Shown: positions 34,219 to 42,445 of the stretch, piece after piece
Layout of the letters: every line of letters begins with the position of its first letter
Numbering within the stretch: the stretch's first letter is position 1
Assembly (NCBI GenBank): GCA_009861545.1
Contig: VXME01000017.1
Span: 1-62,958 of the forward strand
Length of the DNA stretch: 62,958 bases
Source: Acidobacteriota bacterium
Lineage (GTDB): Bacteria > Acidobacteriota > Vicinamibacteria > Vicinamibacterales > UBA8438
Reading direction: 5' to 3'
Program-made: the position numbers and the translations under genes
Notes under the pieces: model-generated
Seen by the model: the letters and a program-made list of their open reading frames with translations, nothing else
Told to the model about the DNA's origin: nothing
Databases searched by the model: none

Positions 34219-34674
34219 CTACTTGAGGGCGCTCGGCTTGATCCGGAAGCCGTCGTCCGTTTCCTCCCGGAACTCGCCGTGGCACGATGTGCAGACGCTG
34301 CGCAGCTCGGCCAGCGCCGTGGTGGCGGCGTTGCGATCCTGCGATCCCGAGGCGCGCCCGATAGACCGCGCGGCCTCGATCGCCTGCGTGGCGAATTCCA
34401 CCGCCTGGGGCTGTTCCTGCGCCGTCCAGAAGGATTCCACCTTGGCCAGCTCGGCCCGGATCTTGTCGGAGTCCTCGCCGACGTCGCCCCAGTAGCTCGC
34501 GTCGATGTGCAGCGAGGTGTCCGTCGCGAGGTAGCGCAGCTCCTGCATCGCCGCCTCGTAGTCGCTCTCGGTGACCGCGTCCTGCGCGGTCGCCGGGGCG
34601 GCGCCGAAGCCGACGGCCAGCGCGGCGACCAGGACCGGTGCGGCGCCGAGCGCCGCTCTCTTCGTCAAGGGCAT
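34219..34674 (-). CDS. periplasmic cytochrome c class II-like (c') protein
   Basis: A 151-residue protein with a signal peptide (to about residue 30), a four-helix-bundle pattern and one haem-binding motif CTSCH at residues 128-132 near the C-terminus, the place expected for cytochrome c'-type proteins. These carry electrons or bind NO/CO in the periplasm. The FKBP gene follows 3' at a distance of 73 bases on the other side of the start, in the same orientation; the two could be one operon. Confidence 0.85.
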   Translation of the reverse strand: MPLTKRAALGAAPVLVAALAVGFGAAPATAQDAVTESDYEAAMQELRYLATDTSLHIDASYWGDVGEDSDKIRAELAKVESFWTAQEQPQAVEFATQAIEAARSIGRASGSQDRNAATTALAELRSVCTSCHGEFREETDDGFRIKPSALK

Positions 34675-34692
34675 GTCGGTTCTCCTTTGCGG

Positions 34693-35145
34693 TTACTGGA
34701 TCTGCAGGAGCTGGACGTCGAAGACCAGCATGCCCGCCGGGAAGCCGGCGCGTCCGCCGTAGGCCAAATCCTCGGGAATCCAGAAGCGCCGCGTCTCGCC
34801 GACCACCATCAACTGCACGCCCTCGGTCCAGCCGGCGATCACGCGGTCGAGCGGGAACATCGCGGGCGTGCCGCGGACCCGCGAGCTGTCGAACATCTGG
34901 CCGTTGGTCAGCCAGCCGGTGTAGTGGACGGTCACGCGCGAGTTGGATCGGGGACGCCTGCTCCCGGTGCCTTCCTCGATGACCTTCGACGCGAGGCCGG
35001 AGGAGGTGCGTTCGGCGTCGTCCGGCGGCGCCGCGACGTCGGGCGGTGCGGGGATGGTGCGCTGCGCGCTGGCCGCGGCGGCGAAGCCGACGACGAGCAG
35101 GGCGACCAGGATCAGAACGGACGGCGACGAAGTGTTGATAATCAT
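34693..35145 (-). CDS. FKBP-type peptidyl-prolyl isomerase, exported
   Basis: A 150-residue protein with an N-terminal hydrophobic signal ('VLILVALLVVGFAAAASAQ') and one FKBP domain: 'RVTVHYTGWLTNGQMFDSS', 'FPLDRVIAGWTEGVQLM', 'IPEDLAYGG' and the closing 'MLVFDVQLLQI'. It should catalyse cis-trans isomerisation of X-Pro bonds in the periplasm. The ATG at 35145 starts the signal peptide; the frame is open upstream without homology. It ends 18 bases before the cytochrome c' gene start, so the two are probably co-transcribed. Confidence 0.9.
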   Translation of the reverse strand: MIINTSSPSVLILVALLVVGFAAAASAQRTIPAPPDVAAPPDDAERTSSGLASKVIEEGTGSRRPRSNSRVTVHYTGWLTNGQMFDSSRVRGTPAMFPLDRVIAGWTEGVQLMVVGETRRFWIPEDLAYGGRAGFPAGMLVFDVQLLQIQ

Positions 35146-35246
35146 GGTGGCGGATCTTATCCCACTATCATTGTCGAGATTGCTCGTTCGGGTCGTGTGC
35201 GGGTCCGTGACCGCAGCCTTGGCCGGCGGTGGGGTTGGCGCCTTCT

Positions 35247-35335
35247 GATCCGGTACGCTTGGCGTGCCGTCCGACGACGGAACCAGGGTGATGGTCATCG
35301 GCGCGCCTGGCGCTCTGCGATCCGGTACCCTTGGC
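35247..35335. repeat. short direct repeat in a divergent promoter region
   Basis: GATCCGGTACGCTTGGC (35247-35263) recurs as GATCCGGTACCCTTGGC (35319-35335), 72 bases apart with some similarity in the flanks. It lies between the FKBP gene and the PQQ-propeller gene and may be a duplicated promoter or regulator site. Confidence 0.4.
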
Positions 35336-35366
35336 TGATTCTGAACGTCCCGCGAGGCTGTCGCAA

Positions 35367-36728
35367 ATGGCAATGAAGACCTTTTCGTTCGGTGTGCTCG
35401 TAGCCGCCCTGACGCTGACCTTCCTGGCGGGTCCGGCGGCGCCCGCCGCCGCCCAGTCCGACGTGGCCGCCGACACCGGCTGGCCCCAATGGCGCGGGCC
35501 GCTCGCCACCGGCGCCGCGCCGGCCGGCGACCCGCCGGCGAGCTGGAGCGAGACCGAGAATGTCCGCTGGAAGACGGAGATTCCCGGGTACGGGCAGGCG
35601 TCGCCCATCGTGTGGGGGGACCACGTGTTCCTCCTGACGGCCATCCCGGCCGGTCCCGGGGACGGCGCCGGCAACGGCTTCTTCTCGCGGCTCCGGCGCC
35701 GCTTCATGGGCACGGTGCGATCCGGCGACCTGCTCAACTTCGTGGTCGTGGCCCTCGACCGCCGCGACGGTTCCGTGGTCTGGGAGCGGACCGCGGTGAC
35801 CGAGCAGCCGCACGAGGGCCGCCACAACACGGGAAGCTGGGCGTCGGGGTCGGCGGTGACCGACGGCGAGGTGGTGTGCGCCTTCTTCGGTTCGCGCGGC
35901 CTCTACTGCTACGACATGGACGGCAATCCGCTGTGGGATCGCGACTTCGGCGACATGCGGATCCGCATGGGCTTCGGCGAGGGGGCCTCGCCGGCGCTCC
36001 ACGGCGACGCCATCGTCGTCGTGTGGGACCACGAGGGGCAGTCGTTCATCACGGCGCTCGACAAGCGGACGGGGGCGGAGCGGTGGCGCACGGACCGGGA
36101 CGAGAGCACCTCCTGGTCGACGCCGCTCGTCGTCGAGCATGCCGGCGGCACGCAGGTCGTCACCAGCGCGACGGACGGCGTGCGCGGGTACGACTTCGAG
36201 ACCGGCGCGCTGCTGTGGGAAGGCGAGGGCGTGACCACCAACGCCATTCCGTCCCCGGTCGCCGCCGGGGGCATCGCGTACCTGATGAGCGGGTATCGCG
36301 GCAACCGGCTCTATGCCGTCGACCTCGCGTCGGCGCGCGGCGACATCTCGCGCGGCGGGGGCATCGTCTGGTCCCTGGACCGCGACACGCCCTACGTGCC
36401 GTCCCCGGTCCTGCACGACGGCATCCTGTACTTCACGAAGAGCAACTCCGGCATCCTCTCGGCCTACGACGCCGCCAGCGGGGAGAACCTGTACGGTCCG
36501 GTGCGGCTGTCCGGGATTCGCGACGTGTACGCCTCGCCGGTCGTCGCCGGCGGTCGGCTGTACGTCACGAGCCGGGACGGCGTCACGCTGGTCGCCCGGG
36601 CGGGCCCCGAGTTCGAGATCCTGTCGATGAACCGCCTCGACGACGATTTCGACGCCTCGCCGGCCGTGGTCGGGGAAGAGATCTACCTGCGGGGACGACA
36701 GTACCTCTACAGCATCGCCGCCGACTGA
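35367..36728 (+). CDS. exported PQQ-like beta-propeller protein
   Basis: A 453-residue protein: signal peptide (to about residue 30), then an eight-bladed WD/PQQ-like propeller beginning 'GWPQWRGPLATG' and repeating patterns such as 'DRRDGSVVWERTAV', 'DKRTGAERWRTDRDES' and 'FETGALLWEGEGVT'. Proteins of this class ('outer membrane protein assembly-like') do not usually hold PQQ themselves; they act as binding scaffolds. No dehydrogenase residues were found. ATG 35367 or 35373 starts the protein. Confidence 0.85.
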   Translation: MAMKTFSFGVLVAALTLTFLAGPAAPAAAQSDVAADTGWPQWRGPLATGAAPAGDPPASWSETENVRWKTEIPGYGQASPIVWGDHVFLLTAIPAGPGDGAGNGFFSRLRRRFMGTVRSGDLLNFVVVALDRRDGSVVWERTAVTEQPHEGRHNTGSWASGSAVTDGEVVCAFFGSRGLYCYDMDGNPLWDRDFGDMRIRMGFGEGASPALHGDAIVVVWDHEGQSFITALDKRTGAERWRTDRDESTSWSTPLVVEHAGGTQVVTSATDGVRGYDFETGALLWEGEGVTTNAIPSPVAAGGIAYLMSGYRGNRLYAVDLASARGDISRGGGIVWSLDRDTPYVPSPVLHDGILYFTKSNSGILSAYDAASGENLYGPVRLSGIRDVYASPVVAGGRLYVTSRDGVTLVARAGPEFEILSMNRLDDDFDASPAVVGEEIYLRGRQYLYSIAAD

Positions 36729-36800
36729 GCGTGGCGGTGGCGGCGAGCGCGGCGCTCGCCGCCGTGCCGCTCGTGCGCCTGTCGTCCGCGCCCACCGCAG

Positions 36801-36829
36801 CTCACCGCGGATCGGCGCAACGCTATAAT
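36801..36829 (+). promoter_or_regulatory. candidate promoter of the glycosyltransferase gene
   Basis: A perfect TATAAT (36824-36829) lies 48 bases before the ATG at 36877, with only a weak -35 (CTCACC at 36801-36806, 17-base spacing). No clear ribosome binding site precedes the ATG. Confidence 0.4.
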
Positions 36830-36876
36830 CGCTGCGAGCCCGTCTCTCGCGCGCCAACGCGGGCCGCACGAGTCCG

Positions 36877-38205
36877 ATGCGCATCATCTCTATCACCGCC
36901 GGCGCTGGCGGCATGTACTGCGGAAGCTGCATCCGCGACAACACGCTGGCGAAGTCGCTGCGGCGGCTCGGGCACGAGGTGCTCCTGGTTCCGCTCTACA
37001 CGCCGCCGCGCACCGACGAGCCGAGCGTCAGCGAGCACCGGGTCTTCTTCGGCGGGATCAGCGTCTACCTGGAGCAGTACTCCGGACTCTTCCGCGGCAC
37101 GCCCTGGCTGATCGATCGCCTGTGGGAATCGCCGTGGCTGCTGCGCGCGGTCTCGCAGCGCGGGGTGCAGACGCAGCCCGAGCAGTTGGGGGAGCTCACC
37201 GTCTCGGTGCTCGAGGGCCGGCACGGCCACCAGCGGAAGGAGTTCGACAAGCTCGTGCACTGGCTGCGCTCGGAGCCGCGGCCGGACGTGATCGACATCT
37301 CCAACTCCATGCTGATCTCGCTGGCCCCCGCGCTGAAGGAGGCGATCGGCTGCGGCATCTGCTGCACGCTGCAGGGGGAGGACATCTTCCTGGACCATCT
37401 CGACGAGCCGTACCGCTCCCGCGCGCTGGCGCTGATCCGCGAGCACGCCCGGTCGGTCGATCGGTTCGTCGCCGTCAGCGACTACTACGCCGGCCACATG
37501 GCGCGGTACCTGCACATTCCCGGGGCGAAGCTGGACGTCGTGCCGTTGGGCATCAACGCCGACGGCTACCCGGAGGCGGCGCGGGACGAGTCCCGGCCGT
37601 TCACGATCGGCTATCTCGGGCGCATCGCGCCCGAGAAGGGAATCCACCTGCTCTGCGACGCCTACCACCGGCTGCGCGCGCGGGGCGACCTGGAGGGCTG
37701 CCGCCTGGAGTTGGCGGGCTATCTCGGACCGGAGCACCAGGCCTACCTGGAGGGCATGGTCCGGCAGGTCCGCGAGTGGGGCCTCGAGGACGAGATCCAC
37801 TACCGGGGCGTGCTCGAGCTCGACGACAAGGTGGCGTTCCTGCAGCGCCTCGACGTGTTCGCCGTGCCGGCGACGTACGACGATCCGAAGGGACTGTCCC
37901 TGGTCGAGGCGATGGCGTGCGGTGTGCCGGTGGTCGCGGCGAGACGCGGCACCTACGTGGAGCTGATCGAGCGCACGGGCGGGGGAGTGCTCGTTCCGCC
38001 GGAAGACGTCGAGGCGCTGACGGCCGAGCTGCACCGGTTGCGCACGGACGACGGGCTGCGCGTCGAACTGGGCACGCGGGCCGCGTCCGGGGTCCGCGAG
38101 CGGTACACCGCCGACGTCATGGCGCGCCGCGCCGCCGAGGTGTACCGGCGCGTCTGCCCTTCGCCGTCGGAGGACCCGGTCTCGACCGCGGTCGGTGTTC
38201 GTTAG
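36877..38205 (+). CDS. glycosyltransferase family 4 (GT-B) protein
   Basis: A 442-residue GT-B enzyme without signal peptide. The N-terminal acceptor domain begins 'MRIISITAGAGGMYCGSCIR' with 'LRRLGHEVLLVPLY'. The C-terminal donor domain has 'IGYLGRIAPEKGIHLL' and the E-x7-E retaining motif in 'GLSLVEAMACGVPVVAARRG'. It transfers an activated sugar to a lipid or glycan acceptor at the cytoplasmic face. It stands alone, so the pathway cannot be deduced. A Cys-rich 'IGCGICCTLQGED' segment sits at the domain hinge. Confidence 0.9.
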   Translation: MRIISITAGAGGMYCGSCIRDNTLAKSLRRLGHEVLLVPLYTPPRTDEPSVSEHRVFFGGISVYLEQYSGLFRGTPWLIDRLWESPWLLRAVSQRGVQTQPEQLGELTVSVLEGRHGHQRKEFDKLVHWLRSEPRPDVIDISNSMLISLAPALKEAIGCGICCTLQGEDIFLDHLDEPYRSRALALIREHARSVDRFVAVSDYYAGHMARYLHIPGAKLDVVPLGINADGYPEAARDESRPFTIGYLGRIAPEKGIHLLCDAYHRLRARGDLEGCRLELAGYLGPEHQAYLEGMVRQVREWGLEDEIHYRGVLELDDKVAFLQRLDVFAVPATYDDPKGLSLVEAMACGVPVVAARRGTYVELIERTGGGVLVPPEDVEALTAELHRLRTDDGLRVELGTRAASGVRERYTADVMARRAAEVYRRVCPSPSEDPVSTAVGVR

Positions 38206-38282
38206 CCGCCGCGGTGCGGCGTCCGGGGGGCGCCGAAGACGAGAAGCGGCTGCCCCGGCGCGTGCAGTCGGTCCCCACGGGC

Positions 38283-38780
38283 CTACGCGGCGTTCGCTGC
38301 GCGTGCATCGCTGCGCCAGATCCAGACCAGCACGGCGAGCACGCCGACCCCGAGCAGGCGCCGGGGACCCTCCACGAAGATCACGGCGCCGTTGGCGATC
38401 ATGAACAGGAAGAAGGCGCGGACGGCCAGTCTCCGGAGTCGGGGACGCCGCTGGGAGTGTGCGGGGCGGAGCTGCCACCGGAGACCCTCCCCGATCCAGA
38501 TCGCCGTGAACGCGTAGTTCACCCAGAGGCCGCCGCCCCAGTCGAGACCGAAGAGCTCCTCGGTGCGAGCCGCCGTGTGGGCGTACGCGGCCGCGTGACT
38601 CCAGTCGTGATGGAACGTGAAGGCCGCGGCCACGTGGGCCAGGTACGTCAGCGCTCCGAGCAGCCAGACCGGCCGTGCCCATGGGGCCGGCGGCCGTCGT
38701 GTCCGGCCGTACTCGCCGGCGACGTAGAGGGCCAGCGCGGTCCAGATCGTCACGGCGACGATGGGCGTAGTGGGGGACAC
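38283..38780 (-). CDS. integral membrane protein of unknown function
   Basis: A 165-residue protein with about four hydrophobic helices (residues ~5-22, 38-56, 85-100, 118-155). His residues in 'FTFHHDWSHAAAYAHTAART' stand between helices 2 and 3. I do not recognise a family with confidence. It overlaps no neighbour and lies between a glycosyltransferase and a YccF gene. Confidence 0.6.
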   Translation of the reverse strand: MSPTTPIVAVTIWTALALYVAGEYGRTRRPPAPWARPVWLLGALTYLAHVAAAFTFHHDWSHAAAYAHTAARTEELFGLDWGGGLWVNYAFTAIWIGEGLRWQLRPAHSQRRPRLRRLAVRAFFLFMIANGAVIFVEGPRRLLGVGVLAVLVWIWRSDARAANAA

Positions 38781-38837
38781 GGAGCACCTTGCGTCAGGGT
38801 TCGATACCGTCTCGCGATCCGGCTGCGTCGACCGCGG

Positions 38838-39254
38838 CTACCGCAGCCGCGCGGCGATTCCCTTCGGCACGATGGTCTGGCCCACGGGCATCAGGGATAT
38901 CCCCGCGAGCTTGAAGTGTTGAATGCCGAACGGGATGCCGATGATCGTCAGGCACATGGCCAGGCCCGCAAGCACGTGGCACAGCGCCAGCCACCAGCCG
39001 GCCAGCAGCAGCCACACGATGTTGCCCAGGAGGCCGGCGGTGCCCGTGCCGAGGTCTTCCTGTCCGGTCACCACCTGCCGGGGCACGGCTTCGTGCCCGA
39101 ACGGCAACAACGTGAAGCGGGCGATGACGAAGCAGGAGCGTCCCCAGGGGATGCCGATTATGGTCACGTACATGATCACCCCGGCGATTACCCAGCCGAT
39201 GCTCATCCAGATCCCGCCGAGCAGTATCCAGAGGATGTTGCCGATGGTGCTCAT
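38838..39254 (-). CDS. yccF: YccF-domain inner-membrane protein
   Basis: A 138-residue protein with two YccF repeats: 'NILWILLGGIWMSIGWVIAG' plus 'TIIGIPWGRSCFVIARFTLL' and 'NIVWLLLAGWWLALCHVLAG' plus 'LTIIGIPFGIQHFKLAGISL'. The tandem repeats and the GIPxG motifs are diagnostic. It is a small inner-membrane protein of unknown role. ATG 39254 fits the family start; the frame is open 60 bases further upstream. Confidence 0.9.
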   Translation of the reverse strand: MSTIGNILWILLGGIWMSIGWVIAGVIMYVTIIGIPWGRSCFVIARFTLLPFGHEAVPRQVVTGQEDLGTGTAGLLGNIVWLLLAGWWLALCHVLAGLAMCLTIIGIPFGIQHFKLAGISLMPVGQTIVPKGIAARLR

Positions 39255-39448
39255 CCCGTTCCCCCTCGGTGTGTTGCAGGCCGTTCGGCGGACCGAGACC
39301 CCCCGGGGGCGCACCGCAGCCGGCCGGCGTCGCGGTCTTCCCTGGTAGGGTAAACCGGATGTTGCGCCTTGCGTTTCCGACGCCGGCGCCGGTCTCTCTT
39401 TCGGTCAAGGCGGATCATCGAGGCTCGTTTGACCGATAGAATGGGCCG

Positions 39449-40525
39449 ATGCGGCACACGGGGCGGGCGCGGCGGCGGCGGTGGGCGGGCGGTTGTCCGG
39501 CGCTTATAGCTCTGCTGTGCCTGATCGGATCGGCGGCGCCGCATACCGCGGGCGCCAACGGCGCACCGGCCCTGAACGAGTTCCACCGGGGGCGGATCCT
39601 CGAGCGCGCGGCCGGCTTGCCCCGCCTGCGCAGCCTGCTCGTCTCGGTCGGCGGCGAGCTGATCGAGGAGCACTATTTCAACGGCGCCGCGGCGCACCGT
39701 TCCGCCAACCTCAAGTCCGCGTCGAAGACCATCATCGCCATTCTGGTCGGGATCGCCATCGACCGGGGCTACCTGGCGGGCGTCGATCAGCCGATCGTCG
39801 ACTTCTTCCCGGACGAGCTGGCCGACGCGGAAGCAGCGAAACGGTCCATCACCGTCGGCGACCTGCTCTCCATGCGGGCGGGTCTGGAGACCACCTCGAA
39901 CCGCAACTACGGGCGCTGGGTGCGGAGCCGGCACTGGGTGCGGCATGCGCTGAGCCGGCCGCTGGTCGACCGGCCGGGCGGGCGGATGATCTACAGCACC
40001 GGCAGCACGCATCTGCTGTCCGCGATCCTGACCCGCGCCACGGGCATGAGCACCCTGGAGTTCGGCCGCCGCTATCTCGCGCGGCTTCTCGGCATCACGC
40101 TGCCGTCCTGGACCCGGGATCCCCAAGGGGTCTACCTGGGCGGCAACGAGATGGGCCTGACGCCGCGGGCGATGCTGGCGGTCGGCAACCTCTTCCGGCG
40201 CGGCGGGACCGGGGCCGGGCGGCAGGTGATCTCGCGCGAGTGGATCCGCGCGTCGACGGTCCCGCGCACCCGATCGCGGTTCAGCGGGCGGCAATACGGG
40301 TACGGCTGGTGGATGCGCACGCTGGCCGGGCATCGGACCTACTACGCCTGGGGCTACGGGGGGCAGTTCATCTTCGTGATTCCGGATCTGGACGCGGTGA
40401 TCGTGGCGACGTCGTCGCCGAATCCGGGTTCCGGGCGGCGGCGCCACCGGCGCGAGCTGGACGACCTCATCGACTGCGACCTGGTGCCCGCCATCCGGCG
40501 GGCGGTGGCGGAAGCGGCGCAATAG
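39449..40525 (+). CDS. exported beta-lactamase-family serine hydrolase
   Basis: A 358-residue protein with an N-terminal signal (after a run of Arg, hydrophobic stretch residues ~17-35). The serine-hydrolase SxxK motif is S90-A-S-K93 in 'NLKSASKTIIAILVG', the Tyr motif lies in 'MIYSTGSTHLLSAIL', and the third motif region is 'TYYAWGYGGQFIFVIP'. This is the class C/EstB-like family (esterases, D-aminopeptidases, 6-aminohexanoate hydrolases); a true beta-lactamase function is unlikely. ATG 39449 is eight bases after another, out-of-frame ATG. Confidence 0.85.
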   Translation: MRHTGRARRRRWAGGCPALIALLCLIGSAAPHTAGANGAPALNEFHRGRILERAAGLPRLRSLLVSVGGELIEEHYFNGAAAHRSANLKSASKTIIAILVGIAIDRGYLAGVDQPIVDFFPDELADAEAAKRSITVGDLLSMRAGLETTSNRNYGRWVRSRHWVRHALSRPLVDRPGGRMIYSTGSTHLLSAILTRATGMSTLEFGRRYLARLLGITLPSWTRDPQGVYLGGNEMGLTPRAMLAVGNLFRRGGTGAGRQVISREWIRASTVPRTRSRFSGRQYGYGWWMRTLAGHRTYYAWGYGGQFIFVIPDLDAVIVATSSPNPGSGRRRHRRELDDLIDCDLVPAIRRAVAEAAQ

Positions 40526-40574
40526 GGGGCTTTCGACGCACGAACCACAATCGAGGACGGAAGTGAGGAACGAC

Positions 40575-42116
40575 ATGACGAAAGCGACCAGCCTGCTCGT
40601 AGCCGTGTTCGTGCTCTTGACGATGGCGTGCGGCGGTGCGCCGGAACCGCCGCCGGAGGAGGTGGACGCCGGTCCGGTCGGGGAGCCGGCCGGCGAGGGG
40701 TCCATTCTCCGGATCGACCGGCGGCTCGATTCGTTGATCCCCACCGGCGCCACGATAGAGAAGGTGGCCGAGGGCTATACGTTCACGGAGGGGCCGGTCT
40801 GGATCCGGGGCGAGCAGCGGCTGCTCTTCTCCGACGTGCGGGCCAACGCCATCCACCAGTGGACGGCGGCGGACGGCGCCAGCCCGTTCATCGATCCGGT
40901 GTTCGAGGGCGACCGCGAGGGGCTGCGGTCGATCTCGTCCAACGGCCTGACCTTCGACACCGAGGGCAGGCTGATCATCTGCGAGCACGGCAACCGCCGC
41001 ATCTCGCGGGTGGAGGAGGACGGCAGCCGCACGGTGCTGGTCGACGGCTACGAGGGGAGCCGGCTCAACAGCCCGAACGACGCCGTCTTCGGCTCCGACG
41101 GCTCGCTCTACTTCACGGATCCGTCGTACGGCCTGGAGGGGCTGGAGGAGTCGCCGCTGCGCGAGCTCGACTTCAACGGCATCTACCGCCTGCGCCCGGA
41201 CGGCGAGCTGCAACTGCTGGTGAGCGACCAGACGCGCCCGAACGGGATCGCGCTCTCGCCGGACGAGTCGACTCTGTACGTCGCCAACTCCGACGCGAAC
41301 AACAAGGTGTGGATGGCGTACGACGTCGACGACGAGGGCGCCTCCAACGGGCGCGTCTTCTACGACGTCAACGACCAGACCGCGGCCGGGGGCGCCGACG
41401 GCATGAAGGTCGACCTGCGCGGCAACGTCTTCGCCACCGGGCCGGGCGGCGTCTGGGTGTTCGGCCCGGACGGCGTACACCTCGGGACGATCCTGATGCC
41501 GGAGGTGACCGCCAACGTCGCCTGGGGCGGCGACGGACGCACGCTCTACATGACGGCGAGCACCGGCGTCTACCGGATCGACCTGGCCACCGCGGGCGCG
41601 GTCCCGGGCAACCCGGTCGTGGTCATGGAGACGACGATGGGCAACGTCACGATGGAGCTGTTCGCGGACCAGGCGCCGGTCTCCGTCAGCAACTTCCTGC
41701 AGTACGCCTACGCCGGCTTCTACGAGGACACCATCTTCCACCGGGTGATCGAGAACTTCATGATCCAGGGCGGCGGCATGGGCACCAACCTGGTTCCGAA
41801 GATCACCCGCGAGGCGATTGTCAACGAGGCGACCAACGGCCTCGGCAACCGGCGCGGCACGGTGGCGATGGCGCGCACCGCCGCGGTCAACAGCGCGACG
41901 TCGCAGTTCTTCATCAATCACGCGAACAACGGGGGCCGCGGCCTCGATCACCGCGGCACGGCCCCGGATGCGTACGGCTATGCCGTCTTCGGCGAGGTCG
42001 TCGACGGGATGGACGTCGTCGACGCCATCGCCGGCGTGCAGACCACCGCGCAGGGGGCGCACGGGAACGTGCCGGTCACGCCGGTGGTGATCAACGCGAT
42101 GACGGTGCAGCCGTAG
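40575..42116 (+). CDS. fusion of SMP-30/gluconolactonase-like propeller and cyclophilin, putative lipoprotein
   Basis: A 513-residue protein. The N-terminus looks like a lipoprotein signal ending at Cys19 ('FVLLTMACGG', although position -3 is Thr). Residues ~55-340 form an SMP-30/gluconolactonase six-bladed propeller ('FTEGPVWI', 'SSNGLTFDTEGRLIICEHGN', 'LNSPNDAVFGSDGSLYFTDP', 'PNGIALSPDESTLYVANSD'). Residues ~347-513 are a complete cyclophilin with 'METTMGNVTMELF', catalytic Arg390 in 'IFHRVIENFMIQGGG' and 'SATSQFFINHANN'. The junction is in frame with no stop and no ribosome binding site before the internal ATG. Sugar-lactone hydrolysis plus prolyl isomerisation in one exported protein is unusual. 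A strong hairpin follows 33 bases after the stop. Confidence 0.88.
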   Translation: MTKATSLLVAVFVLLTMACGGAPEPPPEEVDAGPVGEPAGEGSILRIDRRLDSLIPTGATIEKVAEGYTFTEGPVWIRGEQRLLFSDVRANAIHQWTAADGASPFIDPVFEGDREGLRSISSNGLTFDTEGRLIICEHGNRRISRVEEDGSRTVLVDGYEGSRLNSPNDAVFGSDGSLYFTDPSYGLEGLEESPLRELDFNGIYRLRPDGELQLLVSDQTRPNGIALSPDESTLYVANSDANNKVWMAYDVDDEGASNGRVFYDVNDQTAAGGADGMKVDLRGNVFATGPGGVWVFGPDGVHLGTILMPEVTANVAWGGDGRTLYMTASTGVYRIDLATAGAVPGNPVVVMETTMGNVTMELFADQAPVSVSNFLQYAYAGFYEDTIFHRVIENFMIQGGGMGTNLVPKITREAIVNEATNGLGNRRGTVAMARTAAVNSATSQFFINHANNGGRGLDHRGTAPDAYGYAVFGEVVDGMDVVDAIAGVQTTAQGAHGNVPVTPVVINAMTVQP

Positions 42117-42148
42117 CGCGCGCACCGTTGGTCGTTCGCGGGAGTAGT

Positions 42149-42179
42149 GAAGGCCGGCGGCGTCGTGTCGCCGGCCTTC
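42149..42179 (+). terminator. hairpin terminator after the propeller-cyclophilin gene
   Basis: A perfect 11-base stem GAAGGCCGGCG (42149-42159) / CGCCGGCCTTC (42169-42179) with a 9-base loop, 33 bases after the stop codon. There is no strong T-run, but in this GC-rich genome the stem alone is a likely terminator. Confidence 0.7.
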
Positions 42180-42267
42180 CTCGTCCCGGGCGAACGAGCG
42201 GCGCGCAGGCGGCGACCGGTTCGTCGGAGAGCGACGAGAGGCGCGGCGCGCTGCGACAATGACAGCC

Positions 42268-42408
42268 ATGCGCGAGTTCAACATCGCCGGGCCCGTAGTG
42301 GCTGGAGACCACTACCTGATCGCTCCAGGGAGCGGACGTGGGAGGAGAAGATCTTCCGCCGCGACCCGCCGCCCGACACGGGCCCCGATCACCGTCTGGG
42401 GCATGTGA
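42268..42408 (+). pseudogene. N-terminal remnant of an AAA-type ATPase
   Basis: From ATG 42268 the frame reads 'MREFNIAGPVVAGDHYLIAP', which resembles the conserved start of bacterial AAA ATPases of the 'FNTAGPV...HY..PPLER' type (often fused to effector or PD-(D/E)XK domains). Directly after this the sequence decays into Arg/Pro-rich residues and stops at 42408; a neighbouring frame keeps a hint of the continuing 'L.GADV' segment. No Walker motif follows. It is a short gene relic between two intact genes. Confidence 0.45.
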
Positions 42409-42445
42409 GTCGTCGGTAGAGCACGTCCTGGATGGCGGAAGAACG

